From Sphingobacterium sp. R2 (GTDB lineage Bacteria; Bacteroidota; Bacteroidia; Sphingobacteriales; Sphingobacteriaceae), in contig NZ_CP142884.1 of NCBI RefSeq assembly GCF_040760075.1, positions 1,178,001 through 1,242,000 of the forward strand: a stretch of 64,000 bases of DNA, read 5' to 3'. This document shows, piece after piece, positions 1 to 9,347 of the stretch; the stretch's first letter is position 1; the number at the start of each line of letters is the position of its first letter. The translations under genes were made by a program, and so were the position numbers. The notes beneath the pieces were generated by a model. That model did not search any database, was not told the origin of the DNA, and saw only the letters and a list, made by a program, of their open reading frames with translations.

Positions 1-141
1 CCGATCAACTTTTGGGTAGCAGACACAAAAAGACATGTTTATCGCAATAAAGAAGAGCTGAAAGCATTAATTAAACAATATCCGTATGGCTTTCCAAAGG
101 AAAATATGGGTAGCATCAAGATGATTTTATACATAAAATAA
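1..141 (+). CDS. C-terminal end of an unidentified protein (partial)
   Basis: The first 141 bases are open in frame 1 and end with TAA at 139-141, giving the last 46 residues of a protein whose start lies outside the window. The tail is basic and aromatic (it begins PINFWVADTKRHVYRNKEEL and ends MILYIK). I do not recognise a family. It lies 65 bp upstream of the oxidoreductase on the same strand, so it may be the preceding gene of the same transcript. Confidence 0.55.
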   Translation, partial: PINFWVADTKRHVYRNKEELKALIKQYPYGFPKENMGSIKMILYIK

Positions 142-206
142 GCTAAATTGTGTATATTGTACACTGTAAGGGTTTGAAAAATAAATAATCAAAAAATAAT
201 AACGTT

Positions 207-1379
207 ATGAAGAGAAAACTTCGCATGGGTATGGTTGGAGGCGGTAATGATGCCTTTATTGGAGCTGTACACCGTATTGCCGCTTTTATGGATGGCAAGA
301 TTGAGTTAGTTTGTGGTGCTTTTAGTATTGATCCACAAATTTCAAAACAATCTGGAGAAGACCTATTTGTAGCACCTGAGCGTGTCTATTTAAGCTATGA
401 GGAGATGATCGAGAAAGAATCTTTGCTTCCCGAAGGAGAGCGCATGGATTTCGTAACGATCGTAACACCGAACTTTCTGCATTTCGCTCCCGCTAAATTA
501 GCGCTAGAAAAAGGCTTCGATGTCGTGGTTGAGAAACCGATGACTGTATCTGTTGAAGAGGCAAAAGAATTACAAGAAACTGTAGAGCGTACAGGCCGCA
601 CACTATGCCTTACACATACTTATTCTGGCTATCCGATGGTTAAACAAGCAAAAGCGATGGTCAAAGAAGGTCACTTCGGAAATATCAGAAAAATTGTTGT
701 TGAATACCCTCAAGGTTGGTTAAGCCGCTTAACAGAACGCGAAGGTAATGCTGGTGCTGCTTGGCGCGCAGATCCAAAACGTTCTGGTAAATCGTTGGTT
801 ATGGGCGATATCGGCACACATGCTGCACATTTAGCAGAATATGTATCCGGTTTGAAAATCGAAGAATTATGTGCGGACCTCACAACATTTGTTGAAGGCC
901 GTCTATTAGATGACGATGGTTCGGTACTTTTACGTTTTGAAAATGGAGCAAAAGGTGTATTGATGGCCTCCCAAATTTCAGCTGGAGAAGAAAATGCCGT
1001 TCGCATCCGCATCTATGGTGAAAAAGGTGGATTGGAATGGGCTAATGAAGATCCTAACAATTTGATCATTAAAATGCTTGATCAACCGCGTCAGCTTTAT
1101 CGTACAGGAAATGCATATGGTGCTCCCTATACATTAAGTTCGTTTGCAACACACAACACCCGTGTCCCGGCTGGTCACCCGGAAGGTTTATTGGAATCAT
1201 TTGCAAATATCTATCGTAATTTTGCTGCGACTGTGACTGCAAAACGTGAAGGAAAAAACCCTACTCCTGAACAACAAGATTTTCCAACAGTATATGATGG
1301 CGTAAGAGGTATGGCTTTTATCGATACTGTCGTAAAAAATAACGAAGGAACAGAAAAATGGACTAAATTTGTTCTGTGA
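207..1379 (+). CDS. Gfo/Idh/MocA family NAD(P)-dependent oxidoreductase
   Basis: A 390-residue soluble oxidoreductase. The N-terminal Rossmann part begins with the nucleotide-binding stretch MVGGGNDAFIGAVHR (from residue 8), and the family EKP motif appears as VVVEKPM near residue 110. The C-terminal half is the alpha/beta substrate domain. There is no signal peptide. Members of this family oxidise or reduce sugars, inositols and related compounds; the substrate here cannot be read from sequence. The start is the ATG at 207. The stop overlaps the GTG start of miaA by four bases (GTGA), so the two genes are probably translationally coupled although their functions are unrelated. Confidence 0.9.
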   Translation: MKRKLRMGMVGGGNDAFIGAVHRIAAFMDGKIELVCGAFSIDPQISKQSGEDLFVAPERVYLSYEEMIEKESLLPEGERMDFVTIVTPNFLHFAPAKLALEKGFDVVVEKPMTVSVEEAKELQETVERTGRTLCLTHTYSGYPMVKQAKAMVKEGHFGNIRKIVVEYPQGWLSRLTEREGNAGAAWRADPKRSGKSLVMGDIGTHAAHLAEYVSGLKIEELCADLTTFVEGRLLDDDGSVLLRFENGAKGVLMASQISAGEENAVRIRIYGEKGGLEWANEDPNNLIIKMLDQPRQLYRTGNAYGAPYTLSSFATHNTRVPAGHPEGLLESFANIYRNFAATVTAKREGKNPTPEQQDFPTVYDGVRGMAFIDTVVKNNEGTEKWTKFVL

Positions 1380-2275
1380 TAGACAGATTAAATCCTATAC
1401 TTTCTCTTTTGGAGCAGCAGGCTGTTCCAAAGGAGAAAGTTATCGTTATCTTAGGGCCTACAGCTTCTGGAAAAACGAAACTTGCCGTCCAACTGGCCCA
1501 ACACATTGATGCTGAAATCATCAGTGCTGATTCACGCCAAATCTATCGAAGAATGGACATCGGTACGGGAAAAGACCTATCGGAATACCAAGATATTCCC
1601 TATCATCTTATCGACATACATGAACCGGGAAGACGCTACAATCTCGGAAATTTTATTGCTGACTTCCGTAAAGCCCAACAATCCATTCTAGAAAAGGGAA
1701 AACATACCATCCTGTGTGGTGGTACTGGTTTATATATTCAAAGTGTAATCCAAGAAAATCCCTATGCGCTGATCCCATCAATCGAAGGCTTCAAGGAGTC
1801 ATTACTTGCATATCCCGAGACGGAGCTGTTAGCACGTCTTCAGGAATATACACTACCTGTGAACTTTCAAATCGATCTTTCGACTAAAAAACGTATCATC
1901 CGAGCAATAGAAATATTAGCGTTTTTAGAGAATCACCCCGATCACATCGTGCAGCAACAAGCAGTAGATAGCATTGTTATCGGATTAAATCCGCCTGTGG
2001 AAACTAGACGTTCGCACATTAGCCAACGACTAGAACAACGCTTGAAAGAAGGCTTTTTAGAAGAAGTGGAGAAATTATTGGCCGAAGGAATCACACACGA
2101 GCAACTGCAGTATTATGGTCTGGAATATAAATATGCCTCGCTACATCTGCTTGGGCAGCTCGATTACACTGCTTTCATCACAAAACTGGAGACCGAAATA
2201 CACCGCTATGCTAAACGGCAAATGACTTATTTCCGTAAAATGGAAAAAGATGGCATAATGATCCATTGGGTTTAA
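1376..2275 (+). CDS. miaA: tRNA dimethylallyltransferase MiaA
   Basis: A 299-residue enzyme of normal family length that transfers a dimethylallyl group from DMAPP to A37 of tRNAs reading UNN codons. Visible motifs are the P-loop GPTASGKT (residues 27-34), the substrate-tRNA loop DSRQIY (52-57) followed by RRMDIGTGK, HLIDIHEP near 80, GGTGLYIQ near 117, and the C-terminal KRQMTYFRK (280-288). The start is GTG at 1376, overlapping the stop of the upstream oxidoreductase. No ATG lies between this GTG and the P-loop, which supports the GTG. A hairpin terminator follows 31 bp after the stop. Confidence 0.95.
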   Translation: MIDRLNPILSLLEQQAVPKEKVIVILGPTASGKTKLAVQLAQHIDAEIISADSRQIYRRMDIGTGKDLSEYQDIPYHLIDIHEPGRRYNLGNFIADFRKAQQSILEKGKHTILCGGTGLYIQSVIQENPYALIPSIEGFKESLLAYPETELLARLQEYTLPVNFQIDLSTKKRIIRAIEILAFLENHPDHIVQQQAVDSIVIGLNPPVETRRSHISQRLEQRLKEGFLEEVEKLLAEGITHEQLQYYGLEYKYASLHLLGQLDYTAFITKLETEIHRYAKRQMTYFRKMEKDGIMIHWV

Positions 2276-2306
2276 AAACAGACAAATAGAAGCCGTATAG
2301 AAACAA

Positions 2307-2336
2307 AAAAGGGCTAGTATCTCTACTAACCCTTTT
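2307..2336. terminator. Bidirectional hairpin terminator between miaA and rng
   Basis: Inverted repeat AAAAGGG-C-TAGTA / TACTA-A-CCCTTTT with a TCTC loop. It lies between the convergent ends of miaA (+) and rng (-) and has A and T tracts on both sides, so it can serve both directions. Confidence 0.8.
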
Positions 2337-2352
2337 CGTTAATCTCTTTCTA

Positions 2353-3906
2353 TTATAACTTGATTTCTTCATCCTTCGCATTGAAGAAATGGAATTCAGT
2401 TAGGTAATATGACGTCATTGGATTTACTTTAATCCATTTTCCGTACTTCATGAACCATTTCATTCTTTTAGAAATCAAACCAGACTTAATGTAGGCGTCT
2501 ATATAAGGGTGAACACATAAGGTCACCTTTTTTTCGTTTTGTTCTTGAAGAATAAATTTCAAATTATTTTCAATATCATCCATCACGACAATACTTGATC
2601 GGATCTCACCTGTCCCATCACAAGCCGGACATTTTTCGTTTGTGACAATATTCATTTCAGGTCTGACACGCTGACGTGTAATTTGTACCAATCCAAATTT
2701 ACTTGGTGGTAAAATCGTATGTCTTGCTCTATCCGACGCCATACATTCTTTTAAGAACGTATACAGCTCTTTTCGATGATTGGGTTTATGCATATCGATA
2801 AAATCGATGACTACAATTCCGCCCATATCACGTAAACGCAGCTGTCGCGCAATTTCTTTTGCTGCTTCCATGTTGACCAGCAATGCATTGTCTTCCTGAT
2901 TCTCCTTATTAGCGGAGCGGTTACCACTGTTGACATCGATAACATGTAAGGCTTCGGTATGCTCAATAACGAGATACGCACCACCTGGTAATGTTACCGT
3001 TTTGCCAAAAGCTGCCTTGATTTGCTTTTCAACTCCAAAATGATCAAAAATTGGCTCTTTATGTTTATAAAGCTTGACAATTTTCTCCAAATCTGGAGAG
3101 ATATCGTGTATATATGATTTTGTTTCTTCGAATATCGAAGGATCATTAACATAAATATGCGAAAACTCGTCGGTCAAAATATCCCGTAGAATAGTGGATG
3201 CACGATCCATTTCTCCAAGAACCTTTTGCGGCGGTTCAGCACTACGAAGACGTTTGGTAAATAGCTCCCATTTTGAGATCAGGTCCAATAAGTCGCGTTG
3301 TAGTTCTTCGACCCCCTTACCTTCAGACACTGTACGGATAATCACGCCAAAATTTGATGGCTTAATCCCTTCGACAATCTTCTTGAGGCGGTTGCGCTCG
3401 TTACTACCTTTGATACGCTTGGAAATGGAAACAGTACTTGAGAAAGGTACCAGAACGACAAAACGACCTGCTATTGAAAGGTCTGAACTCAGACGCGGTC
3501 CTTTTGTTGAAATGGGTTCTTTGGCGATTTGTACTGGCACGAGCATATTTTTGCTCAAGACATCAGAGATCTTACCAGCTTTATCGATATCCTTTTCAAG
3601 TTTTAAACTATTGAGCAGTTTCTCTTGATAACTGCCATTCTTTACTATACGGGTAAGCTTTAGCAAAGATTGAACTTGAGGACCCAAATCTAAATAATGT
3701 AGAAAAGCATCCTTTTCGTAGCCTACATCTACGAATGCTGCATTAAGCCCTGGCATAATTCGCTTAATACGTCCGAGATAGATATCTCCAACGGCGAAGT
3801 TATTATTTGCGGGCTCACGGTTAAGTTCAACAAGCTGCTTATCTTGAAGTAAAGCAATAGTTACCCCTTTATCAGGAGTTGAATCGATAATTAATTCCTT
3901 TACCAA
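2353..3906 (-). CDS. rng: Ribonuclease G (RNase E/G family)
   Basis: A 517-residue endoribonuclease involved in rRNA 5' end maturation and mRNA decay. An S1-type RNA-binding segment occupies roughly residues 38-125 (VGDIYLGRIKRIMPGLNAAF). The catalytic acidic motif VIDFIDMHK lies near residue 365. The zinc-link CPACDGTG is at about 426-433, and a small thioredoxin-fold-like C-terminal part follows. The long C-terminal degradosome scaffold of RNase E is absent, as expected for RNase G. The start is a TTG at 3906: an in-frame TAG lies two codons upstream, so no longer form is possible. It lies downstream of HU, the TPR gene and the mini-protein on the same strand. Confidence 0.93.
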   Translation of the reverse strand: MVKELIIDSTPDKGVTIALLQDKQLVELNREPANNNFAVGDIYLGRIKRIMPGLNAAFVDVGYEKDAFLHYLDLGPQVQSLLKLTRIVKNGSYQEKLLNSLKLEKDIDKAGKISDVLSKNMLVPVQIAKEPISTKGPRLSSDLSIAGRFVVLVPFSSTVSISKRIKGSNERNRLKKIVEGIKPSNFGVIIRTVSEGKGVEELQRDLLDLISKWELFTKRLRSAEPPQKVLGEMDRASTILRDILTDEFSHIYVNDPSIFEETKSYIHDISPDLEKIVKLYKHKEPIFDHFGVEKQIKAAFGKTVTLPGGAYLVIEHTEALHVIDVNSGNRSANKENQEDNALLVNMEAAKEIARQLRLRDMGGIVVIDFIDMHKPNHRKELYTFLKECMASDRARHTILPPSKFGLVQITRQRVRPEMNIVTNEKCPACDGTGEIRSSIVVMDDIENNLKFILQEQNEKKVTLCVHPYIDAYIKSGLISKRMKWFMKYGKWIKVNPMTSYYLTEFHFFNAKDEEIKL

Positions 3907-4083
3907 AAGCTACTCATTTTTGATACCTATGCAATATCCTATCGCAATCTTTGGTATCCGATTAAACATTTAAAGAACGTTGTTACGAAAAAAACAATCT
4001 ACATACCCTTCACAGATATGTAGATCGTTTCGTAAAGCTATCTCAGCAAAATGGGCCAAGATATTTAAAAGCTCATCACAAGA

Positions 4084-4173
4084 CTATTTTTTCTTGTGTC
4101 TATTTTTTCTTAAACGTTTTTTACGTTTGTGAGTAGCCATTTTGTGTCTTTTTCTTTTTTTTCCGCTTGGCAT
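4084..4173 (-). CDS. 29-residue Lys/Arg-rich mini-protein, probably ribosome-associated
   Basis: Reading 4173 to 4084 gives a 29-residue protein beginning MPSGKKRKRHKMATHKRKKR and ending LRKNRHKKK, then TAG. About two thirds of the residues are Lys, Arg or His, a composition typical of tiny ribosomal proteins such as bL36 or THX. From memory, near-identical mini-proteins are widespread in Bacteroidota and often sit next to rng and HU, as here. It differs from the Thermus THX sequence, so I do not name it; the bL38 protein reported for Flavobacterium ribosomes is one possible equivalent that I cannot check. It lies between the TPR gene and rng, 37 bp from the TPR stop. Confidence 0.8.
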   Translation of the reverse strand: MPSGKKRKRHKMATHKRKKRLRKNRHKKK

Positions 4174-4210
4174 AGCTAAATTTTTTAATGATTATAAAAT
4201 AATAAATTAA

Positions 4211-5047
4211 TTACTTGCTCAATTCAGCAATCTTTCGATCAATGAATTGTGATAGGGAAGGATCGGCTGCCAGTTCCTTACTTTTTTGAAAAGCAGTCAC
4301 AGCTTCCTTTTTCATCCCAATATTTTCGTAGCCCGTGGCTAAGTAAAAGTATGACTCGGCATCGGGTTTTTGATCGATAACGGTCTTAAAACGCTCGATA
4401 GCTTTGTCAAACTGACGGGACTGTAATGAAAACAATCCCAAAGTTTTATTTGCTTCTAAATTTTTAGGATCTGCAGCAATGACTTCCCGCAATAAGGCAA
4501 TACCTGCCATGGGATTATTCGTTCCCGATACCATTGCGGCACCTAATCCTGTTTTTGCTTCCAAACTACTTGTATTCGCTTTTAACGCCGCCTCATAAGC
4601 ATGAATAGCATTTTGATTCAACGCCTGCGACAAAGTAGAATCTTGCAAATTTGTATAAGCAGCACGATATGCGTTACCTGCTTTCAACCAATACTCAAAC
4701 TTGGGTGAAACCTTTGCCATTTCCTCATACACGAAAGCCTGAGGGGCTGGTTTAGCAACATCATCCCACTTATCTGCCAACTGTTGCAACAGCTTTATCT
4801 TATCCTCTCCAGAAGCTTTTGCAACTTGGCCCTCAATATCGGAAATTTCTTTGACTAAACTAGCATCTAAACCTTGTTTTGTCATCGAAGATATATTTTC
4901 CAAATTTATTTCATTGGAAGGCTTCGATTCAGATGCTGCAGCAGTTTGTTTTTCTTTGTTCACCAAACCTTTAATAGGCTGCGCCAAAAGCACAGCAACC
5001 AAGGCTACTACTGATCCTATTACTATTATCTGTTTGGTTTTTGCCAT
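4211..5047 (-). CDS. TPR-repeat protein with N-terminal membrane anchor
   Basis: A 278-residue protein. Residues about 7-26 form a hydrophobic segment (IIVIGSVVALVAVLLAQP), either an uncleaved signal anchor or a signal peptide. A low-complexity linker follows. From about residue 150 there are helical TPR units (NAIHAYEAALKANTSSLEAK, PKNLEANKTLGLFSLQSRQF, PDAESYFYLATGYENIGMKK), about three to four repeats. The likely role is a scaffold for protein contacts at the periplasmic face. It lies 18 bp downstream of the HU gene and so probably shares its transcript. Confidence 0.8.
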   Translation of the reverse strand: MAKTKQIIVIGSVVALVAVLLAQPIKGLVNKEKQTAAASESKPSNEINLENISSMTKQGLDASLVKEISDIEGQVAKASGEDKIKLLQQLADKWDDVAKPAPQAFVYEEMAKVSPKFEYWLKAGNAYRAAYTNLQDSTLSQALNQNAIHAYEAALKANTSSLEAKTGLGAAMVSGTNNPMAGIALLREVIAADPKNLEANKTLGLFSLQSRQFDKAIERFKTVIDQKPDAESYFYLATGYENIGMKKEAVTAFQKSKELAADPSLSQFIDRKIAELSK

Positions 5048-5065
5048 ATTAATCTATTTTAAAGA

Positions 5066-5350
5066 TTATTTATTGCCATTCTTTACTTTCTCTACGAAAA
5101 TTTTAGCTGGCTTGAAACTAGGAACAAAGTGTTCAGGGATAATGATTGCTGTATTTTTTGAAATGTTTCTTGCAGTCTTCTCAGCTCTTTTTTTGACTAC
5201 GAAGCTCCCAAAACCTCTTACATATACATTTTCTCCTCCGATCATTGCGTTTTTGACAACTTTAAAGAACGCCTCTACGGTTTCTTGAACATCTACCTTC
5301 TCTAAGCCAGTTTTGGTAGAGATCTCTGCAATAATTTCTGCTTTAGTCAT
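5066..5350 (-). CDS. HU/IHF-family DNA-binding protein
   Basis: A 94-residue histone-like protein of usual HU length. The N-terminal helices carry MTKAEIIAEISTKTGLEK. The beta-arm core GGENVYVRGFGSFVVKKRAEK is the family signature, and the DNA-intercalating Pro lies in the IIPEH segment. It bends and compacts DNA as a dimer. The start ATG (5348-5350) is preceded by a good Bacteroidota -7 element. It heads a minus-strand group with the TPR gene, the mini-protein and rng. Confidence 0.93.
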   Translation of the reverse strand: MTKAEIIAEISTKTGLEKVDVQETVEAFFKVVKNAMIGGENVYVRGFGSFVVKKRAEKTARNISKNTAIIIPEHFVPSFKPAKIFVEKVKNGNK

Positions 5351-5409
5351 ATCTATTTTACTGTAATTATTTATTTTTCAACCCTTAAGCCAACTAATGT
5401 TTGGGGATG

Positions 5410-5441
5410 CAAAAGTATTGTTTTAAAATGAGTAATGGAAA
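5410..5441 (-). promoter_or_regulatory. Predicted promoter of the HU gene
   Basis: On the minus strand TACTTTTG (complement of 5410-5417) matches the Bacteroidota -7 consensus TAnnTTTG. Twenty bases upstream lies TTTC, one mismatch from the -33 TTTG. This puts the transcription start about 50-55 bp before the HU ATG. Confidence 0.5.
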
Positions 5442-5598
5442 TTATTTAAATACTTTTTTGATAAATAAGCTTCCAAAAGCCAAACATTTACAATCATTTA
5501 ACGAGACCCTAGATTTCTTCAACCACTAAAATAAACTCCAAAAATAAAAACAATTAGCTAATTTACAAGATGTTGACTCTATAGTTGTGCGATAAAAT

Positions 5599-6645
5599 TC
5601 AATTTATGCCAATAGCATGACTTAGCCGATCCAAATCCGCTTCAGTATGATGTGCATTCACCACAATACGGTTCAATAGCGGGTCTGTAGCAAGCGGATA
5701 GGGAAAACTTGAAACCAATATACCTGATGCCATTAGTGTTTCATAAAGGTTGATATCCTTTGATGAAAAGACAGGAAAATTGGGCACAGCATTTAATCTG
5801 GACATTATACGTGCATTGAAATAACTGCTGTTGTATTGCATTTTTTCGAATTGCCGTAAATAGATCTCCTCTCCATGTACAAATGCATATAAGCTCGCGG
5901 GTGAACTCGGAGATGCACCGGTATAAAAATTAGATTTTTTTAGGTTTTGGATGCGCTCCTCATCTGCAAGAATCAACCCAGCATCTGTTGCCAGACCTTT
6001 CGCTAATGAAGCCACAACAATCAGTTCAATATTAGCCAAATTAAAACGGCTCTTATTGAACGAAATGCCATTTTTTCGTATAACACCAATTCCATGAGAA
6101 TCGTCCAGCAACAACAACACACGCTTGCTTGAATCAATCTGTGCAAAGACAGTAAAGTCATAAATTTCCGGCTTCATATTATCGAGACTGTTGCTGACAA
6201 TAATAAACGATTTTTGCGACGATTGGTTAATATATGCAACTGCAGAATTGGCCCAGTCATTAAAACTTCCCGCTACGTCTGGTTTTTCGTCTAACCACAG
6301 CGAGGGGTGACAGGAGGGGGCGTACAGCATTTCTCCTTCGCCGGCCAATGTTTTAATCAAAAACTGAGTAGCCAGATATCCACTGGAGAGCAATAAGCTC
6401 GCTTCAAAATCAAAACGCCTTGCCGCATATTCTTCAGCTTGATGAAATATGGCCTGTTGCACATTATTATTTCGTGAAGTGCCGTTGTTGATACCATACC
6501 GCTGTATACCTTCTATGAAAATAGACGTATAGGCTTTATCTGTTGCCAGCCCTAGATAGGAAGTTCCACCAAAAAAAAGATATTCTTTGTCATCGACTGT
6601 GATAAGCCGACCTGTTGGTTGTTCTAAACGCGTAAAATTATTCAT
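5599..6645 (-). CDS. PLP-dependent aminotransferase-fold enzyme, AONS/KBL-like
   Basis: A 348-residue fold-type I PLP enzyme resembling 8-amino-7-oxononanoate synthase and 2-amino-3-ketobutyrate CoA ligase. Visible are FFGGTSYLGL near residue 25, the PLP-stacking His in SCHPSLW, the cofactor-binding Asp/His in DDSHGIGV near 185, and the Schiff-base Lys in VASLAKGLATDAG near 215. At 348 residues it is some 40 shorter than typical BioF or KBL, with losses at the N-terminus and C-terminus. No biotin genes are adjacent, so bioF is possible but unproven; the acyl-CoA and amino acid substrates are unknown. It is transcribed alone, divergent from the TonB receptor. Confidence 0.75.
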   Translation of the reverse strand: MNNFTRLEQPTGRLITVDDKEYLFFGGTSYLGLATDKAYTSIFIEGIQRYGINNGTSRNNNVQQAIFHQAEEYAARRFDFEASLLLSSGYLATQFLIKTLAGEGEMLYAPSCHPSLWLDEKPDVAGSFNDWANSAVAYINQSSQKSFIIVSNSLDNMKPEIYDFTVFAQIDSSKRVLLLLDDSHGIGVIRKNGISFNKSRFNLANIELIVVASLAKGLATDAGLILADEERIQNLKKSNFYTGASPSSPASLYAFVHGEEIYLRQFEKMQYNSSYFNARIMSRLNAVPNFPVFSSKDINLYETLMASGILVSSFPYPLATDPLLNRIVVNAHHTEADLDRLSHAIGIN

Positions 6646-7067
6646 GTTGGTGTTACCGATTGTCTTGCTCTGCGAGCCTGCGCTTCGCGACTTACGATAT
6701 ATTATGTATTAATCAAAAAAGCTATAATATTTTCGAAAGCAAGTTTAAAATAATTGCTCGTCCCCATTTCTCCATTTAGCTTATAACGTGGTAACTGTGT
6801 GGGCTGTTTCAAGTGGTACATCATAGCCGTTAAGAATTTCAACACAGTCAACATTCGTACAGCATATAAACAGTCATTTAAAATAGTTATTCGTATTTTC
6901 TTGTCTTAAATTATACCTTAAACTGCTTTTATCAAACAGTGCTTTTCGGCACCAATTTACAGTATAAAATTGGGTTCCCTCAATTCATCATGATATTTTG
7001 ACATTTCGTCCACTCTTTTTCGCAGGAACACTTACAGCCGCGGATATTTGAATAAAATTAAAGAAAA
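6646..7067. other. Intergenic region between divergent PLP enzyme and TonB receptor genes
   Basis: A 422 bp A+T-rich spacer that must hold both divergent promoters. I found no exact TAnnTTTG element with a spaced -33 box, no tRNA, no small ORF I would support and no strong hairpin. Confidence 0.5.
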
Positions 7068-9215
7068 ATGAAGCTGTTATTAACCTTACTATTTTTGAGT
7101 ATTACAATCGTATCGGCGCAGTCCATCTTGAAAGGGAAAGTGCTGGGCAAAAACGGCAAACCTATATATTTAGCCAACGTTTATATTGAAGGCACCTATG
7201 ATGGTGGTACCACCGATTCGCTTGGAAATTTCGTGTTTGAGACCAATGAACAAGGTAATAAAATCATTAAAGCGTCTGTTGTGGGCCTCCCAACATATAA
7301 CAGGCCTATCCAGCTACCTCAAAAAGAATTACTGATTATTCAAATGCAAGAAAGTGAAAATCGCTTACAGGAAGTCACGATTCAGGCAGGGGTTCTACAA
7401 GCCAATAGCTCCGGAAAAAACACGGTAATGAGTCCATTGGATATTGTCACTACCGCAGGAAGCATGGGCAATATCATCAGCGCGCTGGCCACATTGCCTG
7501 GAGCACAGGTTGGAGGAGAAAATGGACGTCTTATGGTCCACGGTGGAGATGCTTCCGAAACACAGACTTACATTAATGGCATCCGAGTTGCCCAACCTTA
7601 TACCGCAACCCCAAATGAAATTCCTGTCAGGGGCAGGTTTTCGCCCATGTTGTTTAAGGGAGTGAATTTTTCTACTGGAGGCTATTCTGCAGAATTTGGC
7701 AATGCACTGTCGAGCATTCTAGCCCTGAACACCGAAAATACGATAGAACAATCCAAAACAGAACTTTCGCTATCTTCTGTTGGATTAGGGTTAGGGCATA
7801 CTTTACAATGGGGCAAAAATTCGCTAACCTTCAACAGCAATTATACAAACCTAAGCCCCTATTCAAAAATTATTACACCAGACATTAATTGGACGAAACC
7901 CTATGAAAATGCCACTGGAGAAATGATTTATCGTCATCAATTTAAAGAAGGCTTTCTAAATATTTATGGCGCTTACACTTTCGAAAATATGGGGCTTTAC
8001 CAAGCAGACATCAATTACCCACACCCTGTCCCGGTGAAAAAGAAATCCAACAACGCCTATACCAATATCAGCTTCAGCCAGAATTTAGGGAACCGCTGGA
8101 CGCTCGAATCGGGCATGGGCCTAGGCTATCTGACCGATAAGGTTCATTACGATGAGGTTTACCTACCTCATGATGAAAAGAGCATTCACTTAAAAGCAAC
8201 ATTGAGTAAAATCTGGAACAATAAGATTAAAAGCATTGGGGGAATAGAATACTTTGACACAAATTATCAAGAAGAATACCACCGGCAAGACCTTGAGTAT
8301 ATGTATGGATTCCAGAGCAAAATGATGGCTCTATATACTGAAACAACCTTTGGCTTCTTACCAAACTTGATCGGGAAGATCGGCCTACGAGAAACGTCTT
8401 CCAATTTGCAAAACAAGAAAACGTTAGAACCGAGGGCTTCGATGGGATACGCGTTAAATAAATATACCCAGCTCTCTGTTGCTTACGGGAAATTCCATCA
8501 GCAGGCACCTACACCAGTATTAAAATATGCTCCTCAGCTTGACTGGTTAGCGGCCAAACATTATATCGCAAATTATTTCTATGTGCGTGGAGGGCATTTA
8601 CTTCGCTTAGAAGCATACCACAAAACTTACAACAACTTGGTTAAATACAATAGTGTAACGCCCCAATATAATAGCCAATATAGCAATAATGGAAGCGGAG
8701 ATGTCAAAGGCTTTGACCTATTTTACAAAAATAGCAGCAGTGTAAAAAATCTACAGTACTGGATATCATATTCCTTCACAGACAGCAAGAGAAATGAAGC
8801 GAATTATCCGTCGACTGTGACTCCGCCTTATGTTTATAAACATAGTTTTAATATCGTTGGAAAATATTGGTTTTCTAGCCTTCGTTCACAACTCAGTTTG
8901 ACGAACGCTTACGTATCGGGCAGAAATTATAACGATCCTAACCAAAGCTCCTTTATGGATGGTCACATCAGGGGTTATAACAATCTATCCATGAGCTGGT
9001 CATTTCTCTATAGCCAACAAAAAATAATCCATTTCTCCGTCAGTAATATTCTCGGCGCTTCACCTATCTACGGCTATCAGTATGCAGATCAACCAAATTC
9101 ACAGGGAATTTATAACCGTAGACCGATTGTTCCTACAGCCAAACGATTTGTTTTTCTTGGCTATTTCTGGACGATCAGTAAAAACGACAAAGACAATCAA
9201 CTGGATAATCTATAG
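7068..9215 (+). CDS. TonB-dependent outer-membrane receptor with N-terminal CarboxypepD_reg-like domain
   Basis: A 715-residue receptor. The signal peptide ends near residue 18 (VSAQS). A carboxypeptidase-regulatory-like beta domain follows (LKGKVLGKNGKPIYLANVYI, residues about 20-100), then a plug domain (about 110-230, with GGENGRLMVHGG and NFSTGGYSAEFGN), and a C-terminal barrel ending in an aromatic-rich strand region before a polar tail. It is shorter than SusC proteins (about 1000 residues) and has no SusD partner, so it resembles stand-alone receptors for metals, siderophores or peptides; the ligand is unknown. It lies directly upstream of a secreted TPR protein, a LytS-type kinase and a LytTR regulator on the same strand, which suggests a sensing or uptake unit. 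Confidence 0.87.
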   Translation: MKLLLTLLFLSITIVSAQSILKGKVLGKNGKPIYLANVYIEGTYDGGTTDSLGNFVFETNEQGNKIIKASVVGLPTYNRPIQLPQKELLIIQMQESENRLQEVTIQAGVLQANSSGKNTVMSPLDIVTTAGSMGNIISALATLPGAQVGGENGRLMVHGGDASETQTYINGIRVAQPYTATPNEIPVRGRFSPMLFKGVNFSTGGYSAEFGNALSSILALNTENTIEQSKTELSLSSVGLGLGHTLQWGKNSLTFNSNYTNLSPYSKIITPDINWTKPYENATGEMIYRHQFKEGFLNIYGAYTFENMGLYQADINYPHPVPVKKKSNNAYTNISFSQNLGNRWTLESGMGLGYLTDKVHYDEVYLPHDEKSIHLKATLSKIWNNKIKSIGGIEYFDTNYQEEYHRQDLEYMYGFQSKMMALYTETTFGFLPNLIGKIGLRETSSNLQNKKTLEPRASMGYALNKYTQLSVAYGKFHQQAPTPVLKYAPQLDWLAAKHYIANYFYVRGGHLLRLEAYHKTYNNLVKYNSVTPQYNSQYSNNGSGDVKGFDLFYKNSSSVKNLQYWISYSFTDSKRNEANYPSTVTPPYVYKHSFNIVGKYWFSSLRSQLSLTNAYVSGRNYNDPNQSSFMDGHIRGYNNLSMSWSFLYSQQKIIHFSVSNILGASPIYGYQYADQPNSQGIYNRRPIVPTAKRFVFLGYFWTISKNDKDNQLDNL

Positions 9216-9347
9216 GAAGCAACAGCTCATCAGGGAAATACGTCGGTTCATCCAAATTTGTTTTTAATTGAGAGCAACGATACGCAACTTCACCCCTGTA
9301 AATTCGAAAAAACAATAATAAAAATACTTACTACTAAACTAAAAATT

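Noticed and set aside
3194-3628. 144-residue plus-strand ORF inside rng
   Set aside because: Antisense to the RNase G core; low-complexity Ser/Leu composition typical of a shadow.
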